DNA of 64,000 nucleotides. Source: Adiantum capillus-veneris. Taxonomy: Eukaryota; Streptophyta; Polypodiopsida; Polypodiales; Pteridaceae. Each line of letters begins with the position of its first letter. The stretch's first letter is position 1. The stretch is from the NCBI GenBank assembly GCA_014529385.2, contig CM043963.1:64161469-64225468 (forward strand), in the 5' to 3' direction. The notes below the pieces were generated by a model. It did not search any database. It saw nothing but the letters and a program-made list of their open reading frames with translations, and had not been told where the DNA came from. The position numbers were made by a program, and so were the translations under genes. This document shows positions 38,588-49,474 of the stretch, piece after piece.

Positions 38588-38926
38588 TCAAGGTATCAAT
38601 TCCACGGAGAACAGATATGCATCTAGTAGATCATCATCTACTCCTTTAGGTGGCTCTCCTGAAACAATCCTAGAAAAATGATCTTCTCTTTGATGAGTAG
38701 TGCCCTTGTTTACAACTACAGTGAAATCAAATTCTAGAAGAATGATGAACCATCTCACTATTCTTCCTGTGTTGCATGGCTTGTTGACCAAGTACAATAA
38801 GGCTTGGTGGTCCACAAAGAACACAAATTTGTTTGCTAATAGGTAATGTCTATACTTTTTTACAGCATAGATCATTCCTAGTCCTTCCCTTTCAGTGGTG
38901 GTATAGTTCTTTTCTGCTATATTCAA
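38588..38926 (-). pseudogene. RNase H of family G copy III
   Basis: The frame has 'EKNYTTTEREGLGMIYAVKK' and 'FFVDHQALLYLVNKP', the usual E- and D-containing strands of Ty3-type RNase H, then 'VSGEPPKGVDDDLLDAYLF'. It would degrade the RNA template. The domain lacks its N-terminal part in this frame, which lies upstream after a break. Confidence 0.85.
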
Positions 38927-39037
38927 CTGTCGGCTAGCATAAGAAAGAGGAAAATCAATTTTTGTGTCTCCTGGTTGAGCTAGTATACACTCAATGGAAA
39001 AATTGGAAGCATCTACATGTATGTGAAATATCTTATT

Positions 39038-40036
39038 CTAATCTGGTGCTTTCAATATTGGAGGTGAAGTGAGAGATTTCTTAAGCTTCATGAAGAATTC
39101 TTCACACTCATCCGTCCATTCAAAGTGTGTAATCAAGCTATACATGGGTTTTGCAATTATAGCATACATGTAAATGAACTGTCTGTAATATCCACAATGT
39201 CCCATGAAGGCTTGAACCCCCTTGACTGTTGTTGGTCTAGGCAAATCAGCAATAACATGAATTTTATCCATAACAATAGCTATGCCATTTTTAGACACTA
39301 TATGTCCAAGAAATTTTCCTTGTCTACCCATAAATGTGCACTTTTCAGGATTTAAGAAAATCTTATAGAGTCTACATTTTTCAAATACCTTTTTGAGGTG
39401 TTCAAAATGATCAGCCTCGATTGATGAATGTACACATAGATCATCCATATATACTTTTAAGAATTTCCTTAGGTATTCTTTAAAGGCATGGCTCATCAAT
39501 CTTTAAAAGGTGGCTTGAAAGGTGGCCGGAGTATTAGTTAACCCAAAAGGCATAACCCAATAGGCAAAATTATCCCACTCCGTTGCAAAGGCAGTTTTAT
39601 GTTGATCTTTTGGGTCAACCAAAAGTTGATTGAACCCCAAAAAGCCATCTAAAAGCTATAATCTTCTTTATCTGCAACTCGTTCTAAAACATGCTCAGTG
39701 ATAGAAAGAGGAAAGTTGCCTCTAATGGTAGCTGCATTCACTTTCTTGAGGTTGGCACAAACCCGTAGTTTTCCATTTTCCTTGGGTACTATCACAATTG
39801 GAGACACCAAAATCTCTGTGTTCAATTTCATAAATGAATTTGGATTCCTTTAGATTTTCAATCTCTTCTTTGATCTTTCTAACAAATGTCTCATTATATG
39901 TGTATGGTCTTTGTCTACTTGGTTTCGCATCATCTCTCATGGGTATGGTATGTTGACGAATTTCTAGATCAACACCCTTGAGATACTTATAAGACCAAGC
40001 AAAGATATCTCGATATTCTTTTAGTAAGCTTAACAA
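39038..40036 (-). pseudogene. Reverse transcriptase of family G copy III
   Basis: The first frame (39722-40036) has 'YRDIFAWSYKYLKGVDLEI' and 'HTIPMRDDAKPSRQRPYTYN'. The second (39649-39831) has 'VSPIVIVPKENGKLRVCANL'. The third (39038-39499) carries the active site 'FLKVYMDDLCVHSS', with both catalytic Asp present, and 'FLGHIVSKNGIAI', 'FMGHCGYYRQFI'. The enzyme copies element RNA to DNA. Two frame changes make this copy inactive. Confidence 0.9.
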
Positions 40037-40388
40037 AATCTCTTCATCTTCTTCTGTTATTTCATTTGCAATGTAGGAAGGTCTACGCTCTTCTCATGGT
40101 TAGGCCAGATCTATCTTTTTTGCATTTTCAGGTCCTTCATAGCACTCGCCCTATTTTCGTAGTTCCCTGACAAGTTGTTCGACCATGATTTTTTTATCTT
40201 GGAGAGTATATTTCTTGTAATGGGATGGAACACTCATTACATCTGTGCCATCCTCTTCTATGGTTTCCATTTCGGTCGTATATATCTCTTTTAGAGATTT
40301 TTCAACTCTTGATACTTCTTTTTCCGCTTAACTCGTGTCATGGTTGAACCCTTGTCCTGTTTTTTTGGTTTTGCTTGAGTTTCCTTTT

Positions 40389-41360
40389 TCATTTTCTCAA
40401 TGTTTTTGTCATTTCATGTTCTTTGTTTAAAGGATATCTACCAGTGATTTTTTCCTTGACACAATCATGTGCATCTGTCTGCATCAGGAACTCTGTTCTA
40501 TTGGAGATTGATGGCATAGGTCTAGCTTTCATGTTTCTGGTGTCTCTTTTTTGTCTATACCATTTCATTATTCTCGGTTTCTGGTTTGGAAAGTCAAGAA
40601 ACTTTTCCTCCCCTCCTTTCATGATTATCTTAGCTCTCACATGTTCTTTTTCTGACCCCGAATCATCTGAGGTAGCTGAATGTTCTTCTAGCTCATTTGT
40701 TGTATCATAGTAGAGGTCTAAAAAGACTTGTTGAACTTTCATCAAGTCCTTGGATTTGTGAATTTTGTCTTCAATGTGAAGGGTTGAAATCATTTGTATG
40801 GGAATTATGTCATAGCCATACTCATTGCAAAATTGAGTAGGCATAGACGTATTTACACATACATCCATTGTTGCTAAAATTTGAGTCCATTCAAATGGCT
40901 CAAACAGATGCTCTGGAAAGGATTCAGGTACATAGGCTTTGTCTGTGCAAGCCCTCTCTAAGATACATTCTTCTCTTATCAAGCTCTCATTTTCTAAAGC
41001 TCCACACATCCAAATAGGAGTGTCTTTGTTTAACCAAGATGGAAGCTTAGTTTCAGCCAAAGAGACTGAATCGAACTCTTGTATAGGCGTTTTCATGACA
41101 TCTCTATAAGTGTGATCTTTTAGATTAACCCTTGTTATTGATCCCACTTGCTTCAAGTACAGATAATTGTTTTCCCAATCTTGGATGAGTTGTACTTGTC
41201 GCATGAAAGGTCTTCCCAATATGATTTCGTAATTGAGTTTCTTCCCAAAGTCTACTATGGAAAAAGTGTGTTGATATTCAATCCCACGGGAATTTACTAT
41301 CACCTTTTCAAGAATTCCTAAGGGTCTTTCGATGTGTCCATCATCCAATTGCAATTTCAT
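40389..41360 (-). CDS. Protease C-terminal half and post-protease domain, copy III
   Basis: A 323-codon frame that starts 'MKLQLDDGHIERPLGILEK' and has 'YEIILGRPFMRQ', the second retropepsin motif. The post-protease domain follows with 'VNLKDHTYRDVMKTPIQEF', 'WMCGALENESLIREECILE' and 'FEPFEWTQILATMDVCVNT'. The acidic C-terminal third is poorly conserved. The catalytic Asp lies in the neighbouring frame (41397-41885), separated by a stop. Confidence 0.8.
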   Translation of the reverse strand: MKLQLDDGHIERPLGILEKVIVNSRGIEYQHTFSIVDFGKKLNYEIILGRPFMRQVQLIQDWENNYLYLKQVGSITRVNLKDHTYRDVMKTPIQEFDSVSLAETKLPSWLNKDTPIWMCGALENESLIREECILERACTDKAYVPESFPEHLFEPFEWTQILATMDVCVNTSMPTQFCNEYGYDIIPIQMISTLHIEDKIHKSKDLMKVQQVFLDLYYDTTNELEEHSATSDDSGSEKEHVRAKIIMKGGEEKFLDFPNQKPRIMKWYRQKRDTRNMKARPMPSISNRTEFLMQTDAHDCVKEKITGRYPLNKEHEMTKTLRK

Positions 41361-41396
41361 TCGAGTTTATCTAATAGCTCGTTGTCCCCAGGATTT

Positions 41397-41885
41397 TCAT
41401 ACTGCTTTTGTGGCTATGGCTATGCCTGCCCCACTATCTAGTATTTCCATGGTTTCTATATCATTATACCTCATTGGAAGGATCGTGTTTCCTTCTTCCC
41501 CTTCGTAGTATTCTCCAACTTTGTTCAATGGAACAAATCGAATCTCTTTGTTATACATTTCTTGTTTCAATTTTCCAATTTTTTTATGGTTAGCCCCGTT
41601 ATTCCCACCTTCTCTAGAGTTTTGTAGATCATTCCATAAATATGGTCTAATTTTTAACAGTTCTCCTAAAGTAAGAGTGCATTGGATGAGTGTAGACATG
41701 ATTGAATGGATGTTGTCTACTTCTAGGGTCTGTTCCGATCTCTTTACCTGAGTGGTTTTACACACTATAGATTCATCTTCATTATCTCCCAAATAAAAGG
41801 GTAATGTTTTCAAGGTCAATGGTTTAGACATTCCTGAAGCTTTAGATTCGCAATCCCCATACAAGGGTTGTACATCCATGTCCAT
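41397..41885 (-). pseudogene. Protease N-terminal half, copy III
   Basis: The 162-codon frame has 'NKVGEYYEGEEGNTILPMRY' then 'METMEILDSGAGIA'-type text, with the active site as D-S-G, and ends 'IAIATKAV'. It opens 'MDMDVQPLYGDCESKASGM'. The D-S-G variant is shared by all three family G copies. Confidence 0.8.
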
Positions 41886-42110
41886 ATCAGTAGGTAGGTT
41901 GTCTAACCAAACTTCCTCTATAGGAGCTGACTTTAGAGTTAGGCTTCCATCATTAATCTCCCTAACTTTTTTCCATAAGTGTCCTAGTCAATCTTCTTCT
42001 ATGAATGGAATTCCATCTAAGGCATCTTCGTTGTCCGGCACTATAAGTTCTGGCTCTTTTGTTCTTAGGTGGGGTTCTACCACCACTTTGGATTTTTCTT
42101 TGTTGTTTCC

Positions 42111-42902
42111 TTACACAAGCTCCTCCGGTTTTGTCATACTTTCGAGCTTGGGTTTTTGTTTTTCCAGCATCTCTTGCGTGATTCTTACCAAATTTTGATA
42201 AGTTTCAAGCCTAGTTGCTTCCATGTTTGGAGAAGGATAGTTTTTCCATTTCTTTTCCATGTTTTGGCCTGCTTTAAGACCCACTTGGTAGGCTTCCGAG
42301 GCTGCATTGATAGGCTCAAAAATTTTATCAACCAAAATTGATCCTCCAAATTTCACGGTGGTTTCTTTTATTTCATTCCCAGTTTCTTTCACCTTTTCTT
42401 GGAATAGCTTTTTTGCTTTCTCCTCGATTTTAGCCCGTTGTTTCTGTTTTCTCTTCTTATATCTTTTGTTTCTGCTTCTTTTGGTCTTTTGAGAGGAAAT
42501 TTTTGTATTCTTTGAATCATTAGAGGAGTTATGTTTCTTTTTCTTAGCCTGGGCCCTGGTGATTACCTTGATTAGAAAAATCGGTTCACTCTCACATGAG
42601 CTACTAGGTATCACTTTGACTATGTTCACTACTATTTTACCCTTGTTTAAAGTATTTTTAGGACAATCTTCTGGGAAGTGTCCTCCCTTTTTGCAACATT
42701 GTATGCAATAAGCTTCAACTGGATTGAGGTTTTTGTTAGGCTCTGGGAATTCATTCTTCCAAGGATCATCTGTACCACAATTATGACAGTTTCCAGTTCT
42801 TGGCTTAATCATGGGTCTTACCATAGGAGTTCTAAAACCTTGATTAGCCACATAATACATTGGTTCAAGCTCTGGTGGAGTATAAGTCACAGGTTCTTCC
42901 AT
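42111..42902 (-). CDS. Zinc knuckles and Gag-Pol linker, copy III
   Basis: The 263-codon frame has 'NCHNCGTDDPWKNEFPEPNK', then a full second knuckle 'YCIQCCKKGGHFPEDCPKN' (C-x2-C-x4-H-x4-C). A very basic stretch follows, 'KRSRNKRYKKRKQKQRAK', which may act in nuclear entry or RNA binding. Last is the family linker 'FGGSILVDKIFEPINAASE' to 'ITQEMLEKQKP'. It is the best copy of this module in the window. Confidence 0.85.
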   Translation of the reverse strand: MEEPVTYTPPELEPMYYVANQGFRTPMVRPMIKPRTGNCHNCGTDDPWKNEFPEPNKNLNPVEAYCIQCCKKGGHFPEDCPKNTLNKGKIVVNIVKVIPSSSCESEPIFLIKVITRAQAKKKKHNSSNDSKNTKISSQKTKRSRNKRYKKRKQKQRAKIEEKAKKLFQEKVKETGNEIKETTVKFGGSILVDKIFEPINAASEAYQVGLKAGQNMEKKWKNYPSPNMEATRLETYQNLVRITQEMLEKQKPKLESMTKPEELV

Positions 42903-42918
42903 TGGTGGTGGATGTGAA

Positions 42919-43140
42919 TTATACCATTCCTTCTACCATTAATGTAGATGGACTAGGCTTAGCATAGGGTGTAACAGGCACTAGTGATTGTTCATCTATG
43001 ACTTCCTCTGGATGCATGTACTTTATATGCAGTGCATTATATCCTGGATATGGAGGTTGTTGGCCCAACACGGGTTGAGGTCTTTCCATACCCATCGATG
43101 GTCTTTGAGTTGAGGCCATATCAGGCTGATATCTGTACAT
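42919..43140 (-). pseudogene. Proline-rich Gag segment, copy III
   Basis: The frame starts 'MYRYQPDMASTQRPSMGMER' and has 'PQPVLGQQPPYPG', shared with copy I ('PNLVLGQQPTLPG'). It joins capsid to knuckles. Confidence 0.7.
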
Positions 43141-43254
43141 GGGTTGTCCTTATGGGCTCATAGGCATGTACTGAACATTCCCATCATACTTTGGTCGGTA
43201 ATAGCACTCATTGGTCTCATGGTTGGTCCATTTACCCTCTATTGCACACCATTT

Positions 43255-43887
43255 CTACGGCCAAAATGGTTGTCCCTGTTGAGGTATCCCTTGCCCTGGT
43301 CCCCTCGTAGGTGCTTTTTGCATGTTATTCATCATGTCATTCATCCTTTTGAGCATGTCTTCTATAGCTGAAAGTGGTGTTGTAGCAGCCGTTCCCACTT
43401 GTGCTGGTTTAGTGGATTCTATTTTCTCACTTTGGTTATCCTTAGGGACATCTTCTTTGTTGAAAATATCACAATTGTCTCCTAAGTCAATAGCATCTGA
43501 CATACACTCTTCTAGGGTTGTATGCTTCTTGCTATACAGTATACCATGAAGTCCTTTGTTTAGCAGTCCCTCTAGAAACAATGATACTAGTCGTTCTTCT
43601 GCAGGTATCTCTAGCTCTGGACATCTAGCAATGTATTGTTTCATTCGAGTTGCACAATCATTAACAGACTCACCTTGTTTTTGTTTAAAGCTGTAGATTT
43701 GAGCTACTATATTGTGTTTAATCCCCATTTTGGAACAAGCAGCTACAAATCCTTGAGCTAATGTATTCAAATCCATGATTGACCTTGGTGGAATGTTTTG
43801 AAACCATGTCAATGATTTTCCTTCTAATGTCATTCCAAACCCCTCAAAGTGAGTATGGAAGTCAAATATGCGTTCTGCTCTTAGCAC
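43255..43887 (-). CDS. Gag capsid of family G copy III
   Basis: A 210-codon frame. Its motifs in order are 'GFGMTLEGKSLTWFQNIPP', 'CSKMGIKHNIVAQIYSFKQ', 'EIPAEERLVSLFLEGLLNKG' and 'AIEDMLKRMNDMMNNMQKAP'. The pattern (W-F, then L-x3-F-x-C, then Y-x-F-x-QKQGE) is that of the retrotransposon Gag capsid. Upstream coding continues to about 44240 with stops. Confidence 0.85.
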   Translation of the reverse strand: MLRAERIFDFHTHFEGFGMTLEGKSLTWFQNIPPRSIMDLNTLAQGFVAACSKMGIKHNIVAQIYSFKQKQGESVNDCATRMKQYIARCPELEIPAEERLVSLFLEGLLNKGLHGILYSKKHTTLEECMSDAIDLGDNCDIFNKEDVPKDNQSEKIESTKPAQVGTAATTPLSAIEDMLKRMNDMMNNMQKAPTRGPGQGIPQQGQPFWP

Positions 43888-44352
43888 TTGCTTAAAGCTT
43901 GCTAAGTGGTCGTACGGATCCCCCGATCCACTGTATTTTCTGACCCATTTTTGAAAATCAACTGGTCTGACACGTCTATTTGGTTCAACTCCTGGTCTCT
44001 TGGCACTTGGTCCTGTTCCGAGTCCTTCAAACCAATCTATTGAAAATAGTGACTCATGTAGCCCTGGACTCGCTTTAGTGTCACCCGGTTTTCTTCGTGA
44101 TGAGGTGGTTTCTGGTTTCTTAACATTACTCTTAGAAGATCTCTCACGGTGTTCTTCTCTTAGAATAGTTTTTGGTCCTTGGCCTAATATCCAATCCCTT
44201 ATGGATTACCCTTGGTATTTGGTTTGTTCCACCTCCTGAGGAGTCATCATAATAAAATTGTTGTTATAACAATCCCTAAACAGGTAGGTTGGTAGGTCTG
44301 TTGAACCCTTATCTTTGATCTTAAAGATATAGATGATCTTCATGGGTGTTAG

Positions 44353-44874
44353 TTATCCCAATTTGGCATGCGAAGTCCATAGGAGATCTTTTACATTTCT
44401 ATCCTCCCAACAATAGACTTCGATCCTAGGATTATTCGTACTAAGTCGTTTCAAAGGCTTCAAATCAACTTGATCGTATCCCTCAAATTCTACAGTTGGT
44501 GGTCCTTCTTTAGCTGCCATATCTGGAATTATGGTGTTTACTTGTAAATCCCATTTGTCTATAATGTCAGGGTTTTCGACTTGTAAATACTGAGTTCCGT
44601 TTCTATCCATGTACATTTTTTCTTGTTTGTTTGCCCTGATTTTCTCTTCAAACTCAATACCATGGTCATTAATCCGAATAGCATACTCTTGGTTAGGATC
44701 CAGGTAAACCTGAGCTCCATGGAGATTAGTCTTATTAAAAGAGAGTATATGCTTATAGTGCACTATCATTCCGGTTTCTGAGTGAGTCGAGTAAGAAGAC
44801 ATTTCAGATGTTGAATATGAAAAAGTGTCTGAGACTTCTTCAAGGATAGTGTGCAAGGGATTTCCTTGATTCAC
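44353..44874 (-). CDS. N-terminal Gag extension, copy III
   Basis: The 173-codon frame starts 'MNQGNPLHTILEEVSDTFSY' and has 'YLDPNQEYAIRINDHGIEFE', 'ANKQEKMYMDRNGTQYLQV' and 'STNNPRIEVYCWEDRNVKDL'. It is co-linear with 32883-33480 of copy II. A function is not recognised. Upstream readable text suggests the frame begins slightly before 44874. Confidence 0.7.
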   Translation of the reverse strand: MNQGNPLHTILEEVSDTFSYSTSEMSSYSTHSETGMIVHYKHILSFNKTNLHGAQVYLDPNQEYAIRINDHGIEFEEKIRANKQEKMYMDRNGTQYLQVENPDIIDKWDLQVNTIIPDMAAKEGPPTVEFEGYDQVDLKPLKRLSTNNPRIEVYCWEDRNVKDLLWTSHAKLG

Positions 44875-44939
44875 ACTTTCTTTGGTGGATACTCTATTGG
44901 AGGTTTCTCCAAATATGACTTGATTTCCTAGTAGACGAT

Positions 44940-46914
44940 CAGTCTAAGGTTCATAAAGACTTGTGAAGCCCTGGATAGAGTACTTACCATCAGATTGACT
45001 TGTTGTCAATTTCTTCCACTTGACTTGATTGCAATTTCCGTCCGAAGCTGCCAATTTCGACCTGATTCTTGTATCAATTTTGATCAAGTTAGCTATTATT
45101 TCGCAAAGATTGTATAGTTTTTGCTAATTTTTGTGATTGGTCTATGTGTATCACTTCAAATGGAGCTAATTGAGTCAGCAGTTGAGACTTTCAAATTTGA
45201 CTTTTGCAAAAAATCAAAGGATTAATCTACCACCTAGAAACTAAGTGAACATGTACCAATTTGGATCCGATTGAACCCAAAATTACCTGGTGGCCTTGTA
45301 TGATGTTGGTTTAACACTGTACAAGTTCAAAAGTCAAAAATGGTATCTCTCTATAGCAGTAGTAAATAATTGTGATTATTTACTTTTGTCATCTTTTTGT
45401 ACTTAATTTTGGCTTGATTTGCCAAGTATACAACCTATTAAGATCCCTGGACAAGATGCCTGGACAAGTTTCACTACGTTTGTACCAAATCTGTTCAAGT
45501 TTAGCAACTGTTTCGTGTCCGTAGACTCTGATTTTAAGAATCTGACTTAAGGCTCACTTTTGTGATTTAAATTTCACCAAAATTGTTTTGTGTGGTCTAC
45601 TTGATATGCTTGACCTTGTGGTATACTCAAATGTGCAAGATTATCAATTTTTGAAGAAGATGTAAATAATCGTGATTATTTACTCCAGCTATGTTTTTGC
45701 AATTTTTTGTCCCAATCTTGACACAGATCTGTCAAGCACCTCAACTTAAGCACCCTAGCCAAGTTTCATCAAGTTTGGACAATTTTTGTCCAAATGATCA
45801 TCAGTTTTGTGTCCGTAGACTGATTTTGCAAATTTGGTCACAATTTTCAATCCAATGATCCAAATCTTACCAAATTGATTTGTGGGCTTATTACAACATG
45901 GTAAAGCTAGTGGTATGCTAACTTGATCAAAAAAGTTGGAAAATGGGACAGATGCAAATAATCGCGATTATTTACTTTTGGCAAAGTTTTGTATCCTTTT
46001 GGTCAACTGAGCATGTACACATGTCTATCACATCAATATAAGCCTATGAACCATTGACTTTGAACAAAATTTTCCCCAATTTACACTCAAGTTTTCGATA
46101 GTTAGTACAGACTTTACTTTTTACCCAGTTTTTTGTCAGTTTGGTGATCCAAATTCTATGGTCCTTTACAAAAGTTGTTTGTATACATGCAATGAATCAC
46201 TGGTATCAAGCTTGGTCAGTTTTGAGCTGAAAGTAACTAATCACGATTATTTACTTTAGGCCTAATGAACATTTTTTTGCACTTTTTCAATGGACAGTCT
46301 TTTCATGAGCTATTTTAAGCCTATGAATCAAGTCAAAACTTAATTTTGCCTAAAATATCAAGAAAAAGTAAAGAATCTTAGTTTTTGCAAACTCTTGAAA
46401 TTTTTACCTCAACGTGTCCTTGAGCTTACCCACTAGTTCATACAACTTTTAAAGCATACTCTCTAGTCGGATTGAGTGGTTGGCAATCTTTTCGTGCTAT
46501 TTCTGGTCGTAGACCTAAAATTTTGCAACTTCAAATAACAACTCACAATTGATTCTTTCAGAGAGAGCAATGTTCTGAAATCCACCTCGAATCCTACTTA
46601 CCCTACTCCTAGGTTCTAATGCAATAGGGTTGTGGAAAGTATCCATAAACACTCATTTTCTTGTTTTTTATGATTTTCTGAGCATTGATCTTAAGACTTG
46701 TCTCGTCTATCAATCATTCTCAAAATCCTAATCTAGTTCTCCTAAAGGCACTCAGCAAGTACAACTTACCTCCAAGCTACCTCTACACAGCAAAAGACGA
46801 CAATCTTAAGCTATGAGGTTCTAAAAGAAAGTTTTGACTCTAGGTGAACCTAGAGGAAGTTAAAGGATAACTTTACAAAACGCTCGGGTTTTTCCCTACT
46901 TTAGGTCTCTTTGT
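44940..46914 (-). other. Leader of family G copy III
   Basis: About 2 kb without a gene. It consists of diverged units of roughly 280-300 bp. Each has texts such as 'gtgtccgtagactctgatttt' and 'gatttgccaagt', and one palindrome. The units lie between the primer-binding site and Gag, where the packaging and translation-control signals of retroelements are usually found. Confidence 0.6.
45361..46256. repeat. Four leader palindromes of GTAAATAATCGCGATTATTTAC type
   Basis: Copies lie at 45361-45384 (10-bp arms, TGTG centre), 45662-45683 (11-bp arms around GT), 45954-45975 (central 18 bp AAATAATCGCGATTATTT perfect) and 46231-46256 (several mismatches). Starts are about 301, 292 and 277 bp apart. 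A half copy 'AATCACGATTATTAAC' is at about 47270, in the LTR. The ideal form has a CGCG core. Confidence 0.9.
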
Positions 46915-46932
46915 TCCCAAGCAGCGGCGCCA
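46915..46932 (-). promoter_or_regulatory. Primer-binding site of family G copy III
   Basis: The minus strand reads TGGCGCCGCTGCTTGGGA two bases after the LTR end '...CCCACA' (46935). It starts with the seven bases typical of sites that pair with tRNA-Asp or tRNA-Lys ends, then departs from both. Confidence 0.8.
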
Positions 46933-46934
46933 AA

Positions 46935-47846
46935 TGTGGGACGGGTGTCTAACCTCACTCCTATCTTATTGTAGACGTAGCGAGAACCACAAATATAATT
47001 GTCAATCCATGGGACGAAGCTGATTGTATGGGACGAAGCATCAAAAAAATCACATCTGTTATAGCATCAAACAACTCGCATCTAACTCAGGCTACACTCA
47101 AGTGACTGAAATCACCAAAAGCCAATTGCTCATCGACAAACAAATCACATGTATTATAGCATCAAATGACATCCAAACGTAATGAAACTTCTAGGACATG
47201 TTTATAAGACCTAAACACACATGCTTATGGTTTCAAACCCCACTTTAGGTCAAGTGCAAAAATCACGATTATTAACATCAATGGATTTTTTACCTAGTCG
47301 TTTTCGATCTAGAATGCATCTAAATGCTTAGAAATGATGTCCCAATATCCCGCCTATGCTTAGTTTTTTATTTTGAAGTGTAAATTCCTAATTATAATGA
47401 AATTAGGTCGCAGTCAGCGACACCAAAAGCTACGAAATACTGTGAAATGCTTACGTCAATGCGTAGAGCTCTGACCTGCGGTTGCAATGCAACAGACGCG
47501 ATTGCAGTGTGACAACCGAGGAGGGAGTAGGAAGCGCGAGAAGGAGAGAAGTGAGCGCCTTAGCTCACGTTGTGAATTTCATTATCCAAAACTTGAAAAT
47601 AACTTACAAAAATTGGCTTTTATACCCTAGCCAAGGTTTTTGGTGGTCAAAACTAATAATCTAGGAGCTCTAACTAAAGATAGGTAAAGACAGGTTGATA
47701 CAATCTGGAAGCTTGTAGCCCCGACTCATCAATTACAAGGTGTATCCGGAAAATAGAAGTTACAATATTCCCGATTCATCAAAATAATAGATGTTTTTAC
47801 AATGAGAGCTCCAAAAAATGGTATTTGAGTTAGCTTGCTCCTAACA
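46935..47846 (-). repeat. 5' LTR of family G copy III
   Basis: Bounded by the primer-binding site on the right in element direction. In element direction it would start TGTTAGGAGC and end CCCACA. The 47846 edge is inferred because coding sequence of the plus-strand reverse transcriptase ('TTEMES') starts just after it. The partner LTR is missing. Confidence 0.65.
47617..47624 (-). promoter_or_regulatory. TATA box in the LTR of copy III
   Basis: The minus strand reads GGGTATAAAAGCC, a strong plant TATA context, about 690 bp before the LTR end. It is the probable promoter for element RNA. Confidence 0.6.
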
Positions 47847-49451
47847 AAGTATGTACTACAGAAATGGAATCAAATAGTGACAAATCGGTAAAAATCAGTG
47901 TTCCAACTTATTATAAGAAATACACTTTACAAGATCGCAGGATCATTGTAGAGAAATCCTTACAAAAATCAATGGAACCAGGAAACTCCTATGAAGGGCC
48001 GAAAAACGCCAAACGAATTGACCTTGTTGAGCCTAGAGAAGAGCCAAAAATAGCATACATAGACAAGGATCTATCGCAAGAAGAAGAGGAGATTCTCACG
48101 AGAACATTCAAAAAATACAGAGATTTTTTTGCATGGTCTTATAAAGATCTCAAAGGGGTGGATCCTATCATATGCCAGCACACTATTCCTATGAGAGATG
48201 ACACTAAGCCAAGTAGACAAAGACCATACACCTATAATGAGACCTTTGCCAAAAAAATCAAGGAAGAGATAGAGAAACTCAAGGAGGCTGAGTTTATCTA
48301 TGAAATAGAACACATTGATTGGGTATCACCAATTATAGTGGTGCCTAAAAAGAATGGAAAACTTAGAGTGTGTAAATCTCAAAAAGGTGAACTCCACCAC
48401 CATACAAGATAACTATCCTCTTTCCATCATGGATCGCGTGCTAGAACGAGTAGCTAGCAAGGAAGCCTATAGATTTTTGCATGGCTTATTTGGATATAAC
48501 CAATTGACTATCGATCCCAAGGGCCAACATGAAACAGCTTTTGCCACGAAGTGGGAAATTTTTTCTTATCGAGTAATGCCTTTCAGATTGACCAATGCAC
48601 CGGAAACATTCCAAAGGTTAATGATCCATGCCTTTAAGGAGTATCTACAAAAGTTCTTGGAAGTATACATGGACGATCTTTGTGTGCACTCCTCAAAATA
48701 AGAAATTCATTTCTAACATTTAGGATGTGTCCTTGAGAAATGTCGTCTATATAGGATTTGTTTAAATCTTGAAAAATGCATTCTTATGGTTAGAGAAGGC
48801 AAAATTCTTGGACATATTGTGTCAAAAAATGGTATAGCCACAGACATGAAAAAGGTGGCAATGATTGCGAAAATGTCTAGGCCAACAAAGAAGTGCACGC
48901 ATTTATGGGACATTGTGGTTACTATCGTAGATTTGTCTACATGTATGCGATAATTTCTTAGACCATATATAACCTTATTACTCACTTTGAATGGACTGAT
49001 GAATGTGAGGAATCCTTCCAAAAGCTAGAACAAGCTTTGAGCTCAGTACCAATACAAAAAGCTCTAGACCGGAACAAAGTGTTCCACGTCTTCAAGCTAT
49101 GCCATAGGCTGCATCTTAGCCCAATTGGGAGAAGAAACGATGGATTTTCCTATCTCTGATGCTAGCAGACAATCTATCAACCACGGAAAGAGAAGGTCTT
49201 GATGGTGTATTCAGTCAAGAAATTTCGACACTACTTGTTAGCTAACAAGTTTGTCTTCTTCGTAGACCATCAAGCCTTACTCTAATTGGTGAATAAGCCA
49301 TGCAATACAGGTAGGATAGTAAGATGGTTTATCAACCTATTAATTTGACTTCACGATTGTGGTAAAAAAAAGCACGACTCACTAATGGACAAATAACCTG
49401 TCAAGACTCACCATGGGGGAAGCACCTAGAGGGGTAGACAATGACTTGCCC
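47847..49451 (+). pseudogene. Reverse transcriptase and RNase H of a plus-strand family G element
   Basis: The frame 47864-48412 has 'YYKKYTLQDRRIIVEKSL', 'KYRDFFAWSYKDLKGVDPI' and 'WVSPIIVVPKKNGKLRVC'. The frame 48354-48701 has 'MPFRLTNAPETFQRLM' and the active site 'FLEVYMDDLCVHSS'. Worn RNase H follows, with 'FFVDHQALL' and 'GVDNDLP' at the end. Homology stops within 'GVDNDLP', where copy III has 'GVDDDLLDAYLF', exactly at the CATTAGG terminus at 49452. It is probably the continuation of copy II. Confidence 0.85.
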
Positions 49452-49474
49452 CATTAGGAAAAGTTTGGACTCAG
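49452..49474. repeat. Terminus shared with the foldback at 22132
   Basis: CATTAGGAAAAGTTTGGACT here against CATTAGGCAAAATTTGGACT at 22132: 18 of 20 bases agree, and 'ca' follows in both. The similarity continues weakly ('gaaaagg' against 'caaagg') and then ends. Confidence 0.6.

Larger units (their letters stand above)
36600..47846 (-). mobile_element. Family G Ty3/gypsy copy III, minus strand, nearly full length
   Basis: Read on the minus strand: LTR (47846-46935), primer-binding site, a 2-kb leader with palindromes, N-terminal domain (44874), Gag, knuckles, linker, protease, reverse transcriptase, RNase H and integrase (to about 37030). It is the best-preserved family G copy and lies inside the plus-strand copy. 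The 3' LTR is missing, which fits a deletion across the left junction. Several in-frame stops show that it is inactive. The lineage is non-chromoviral; I could not place it further. Confidence 0.85.
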
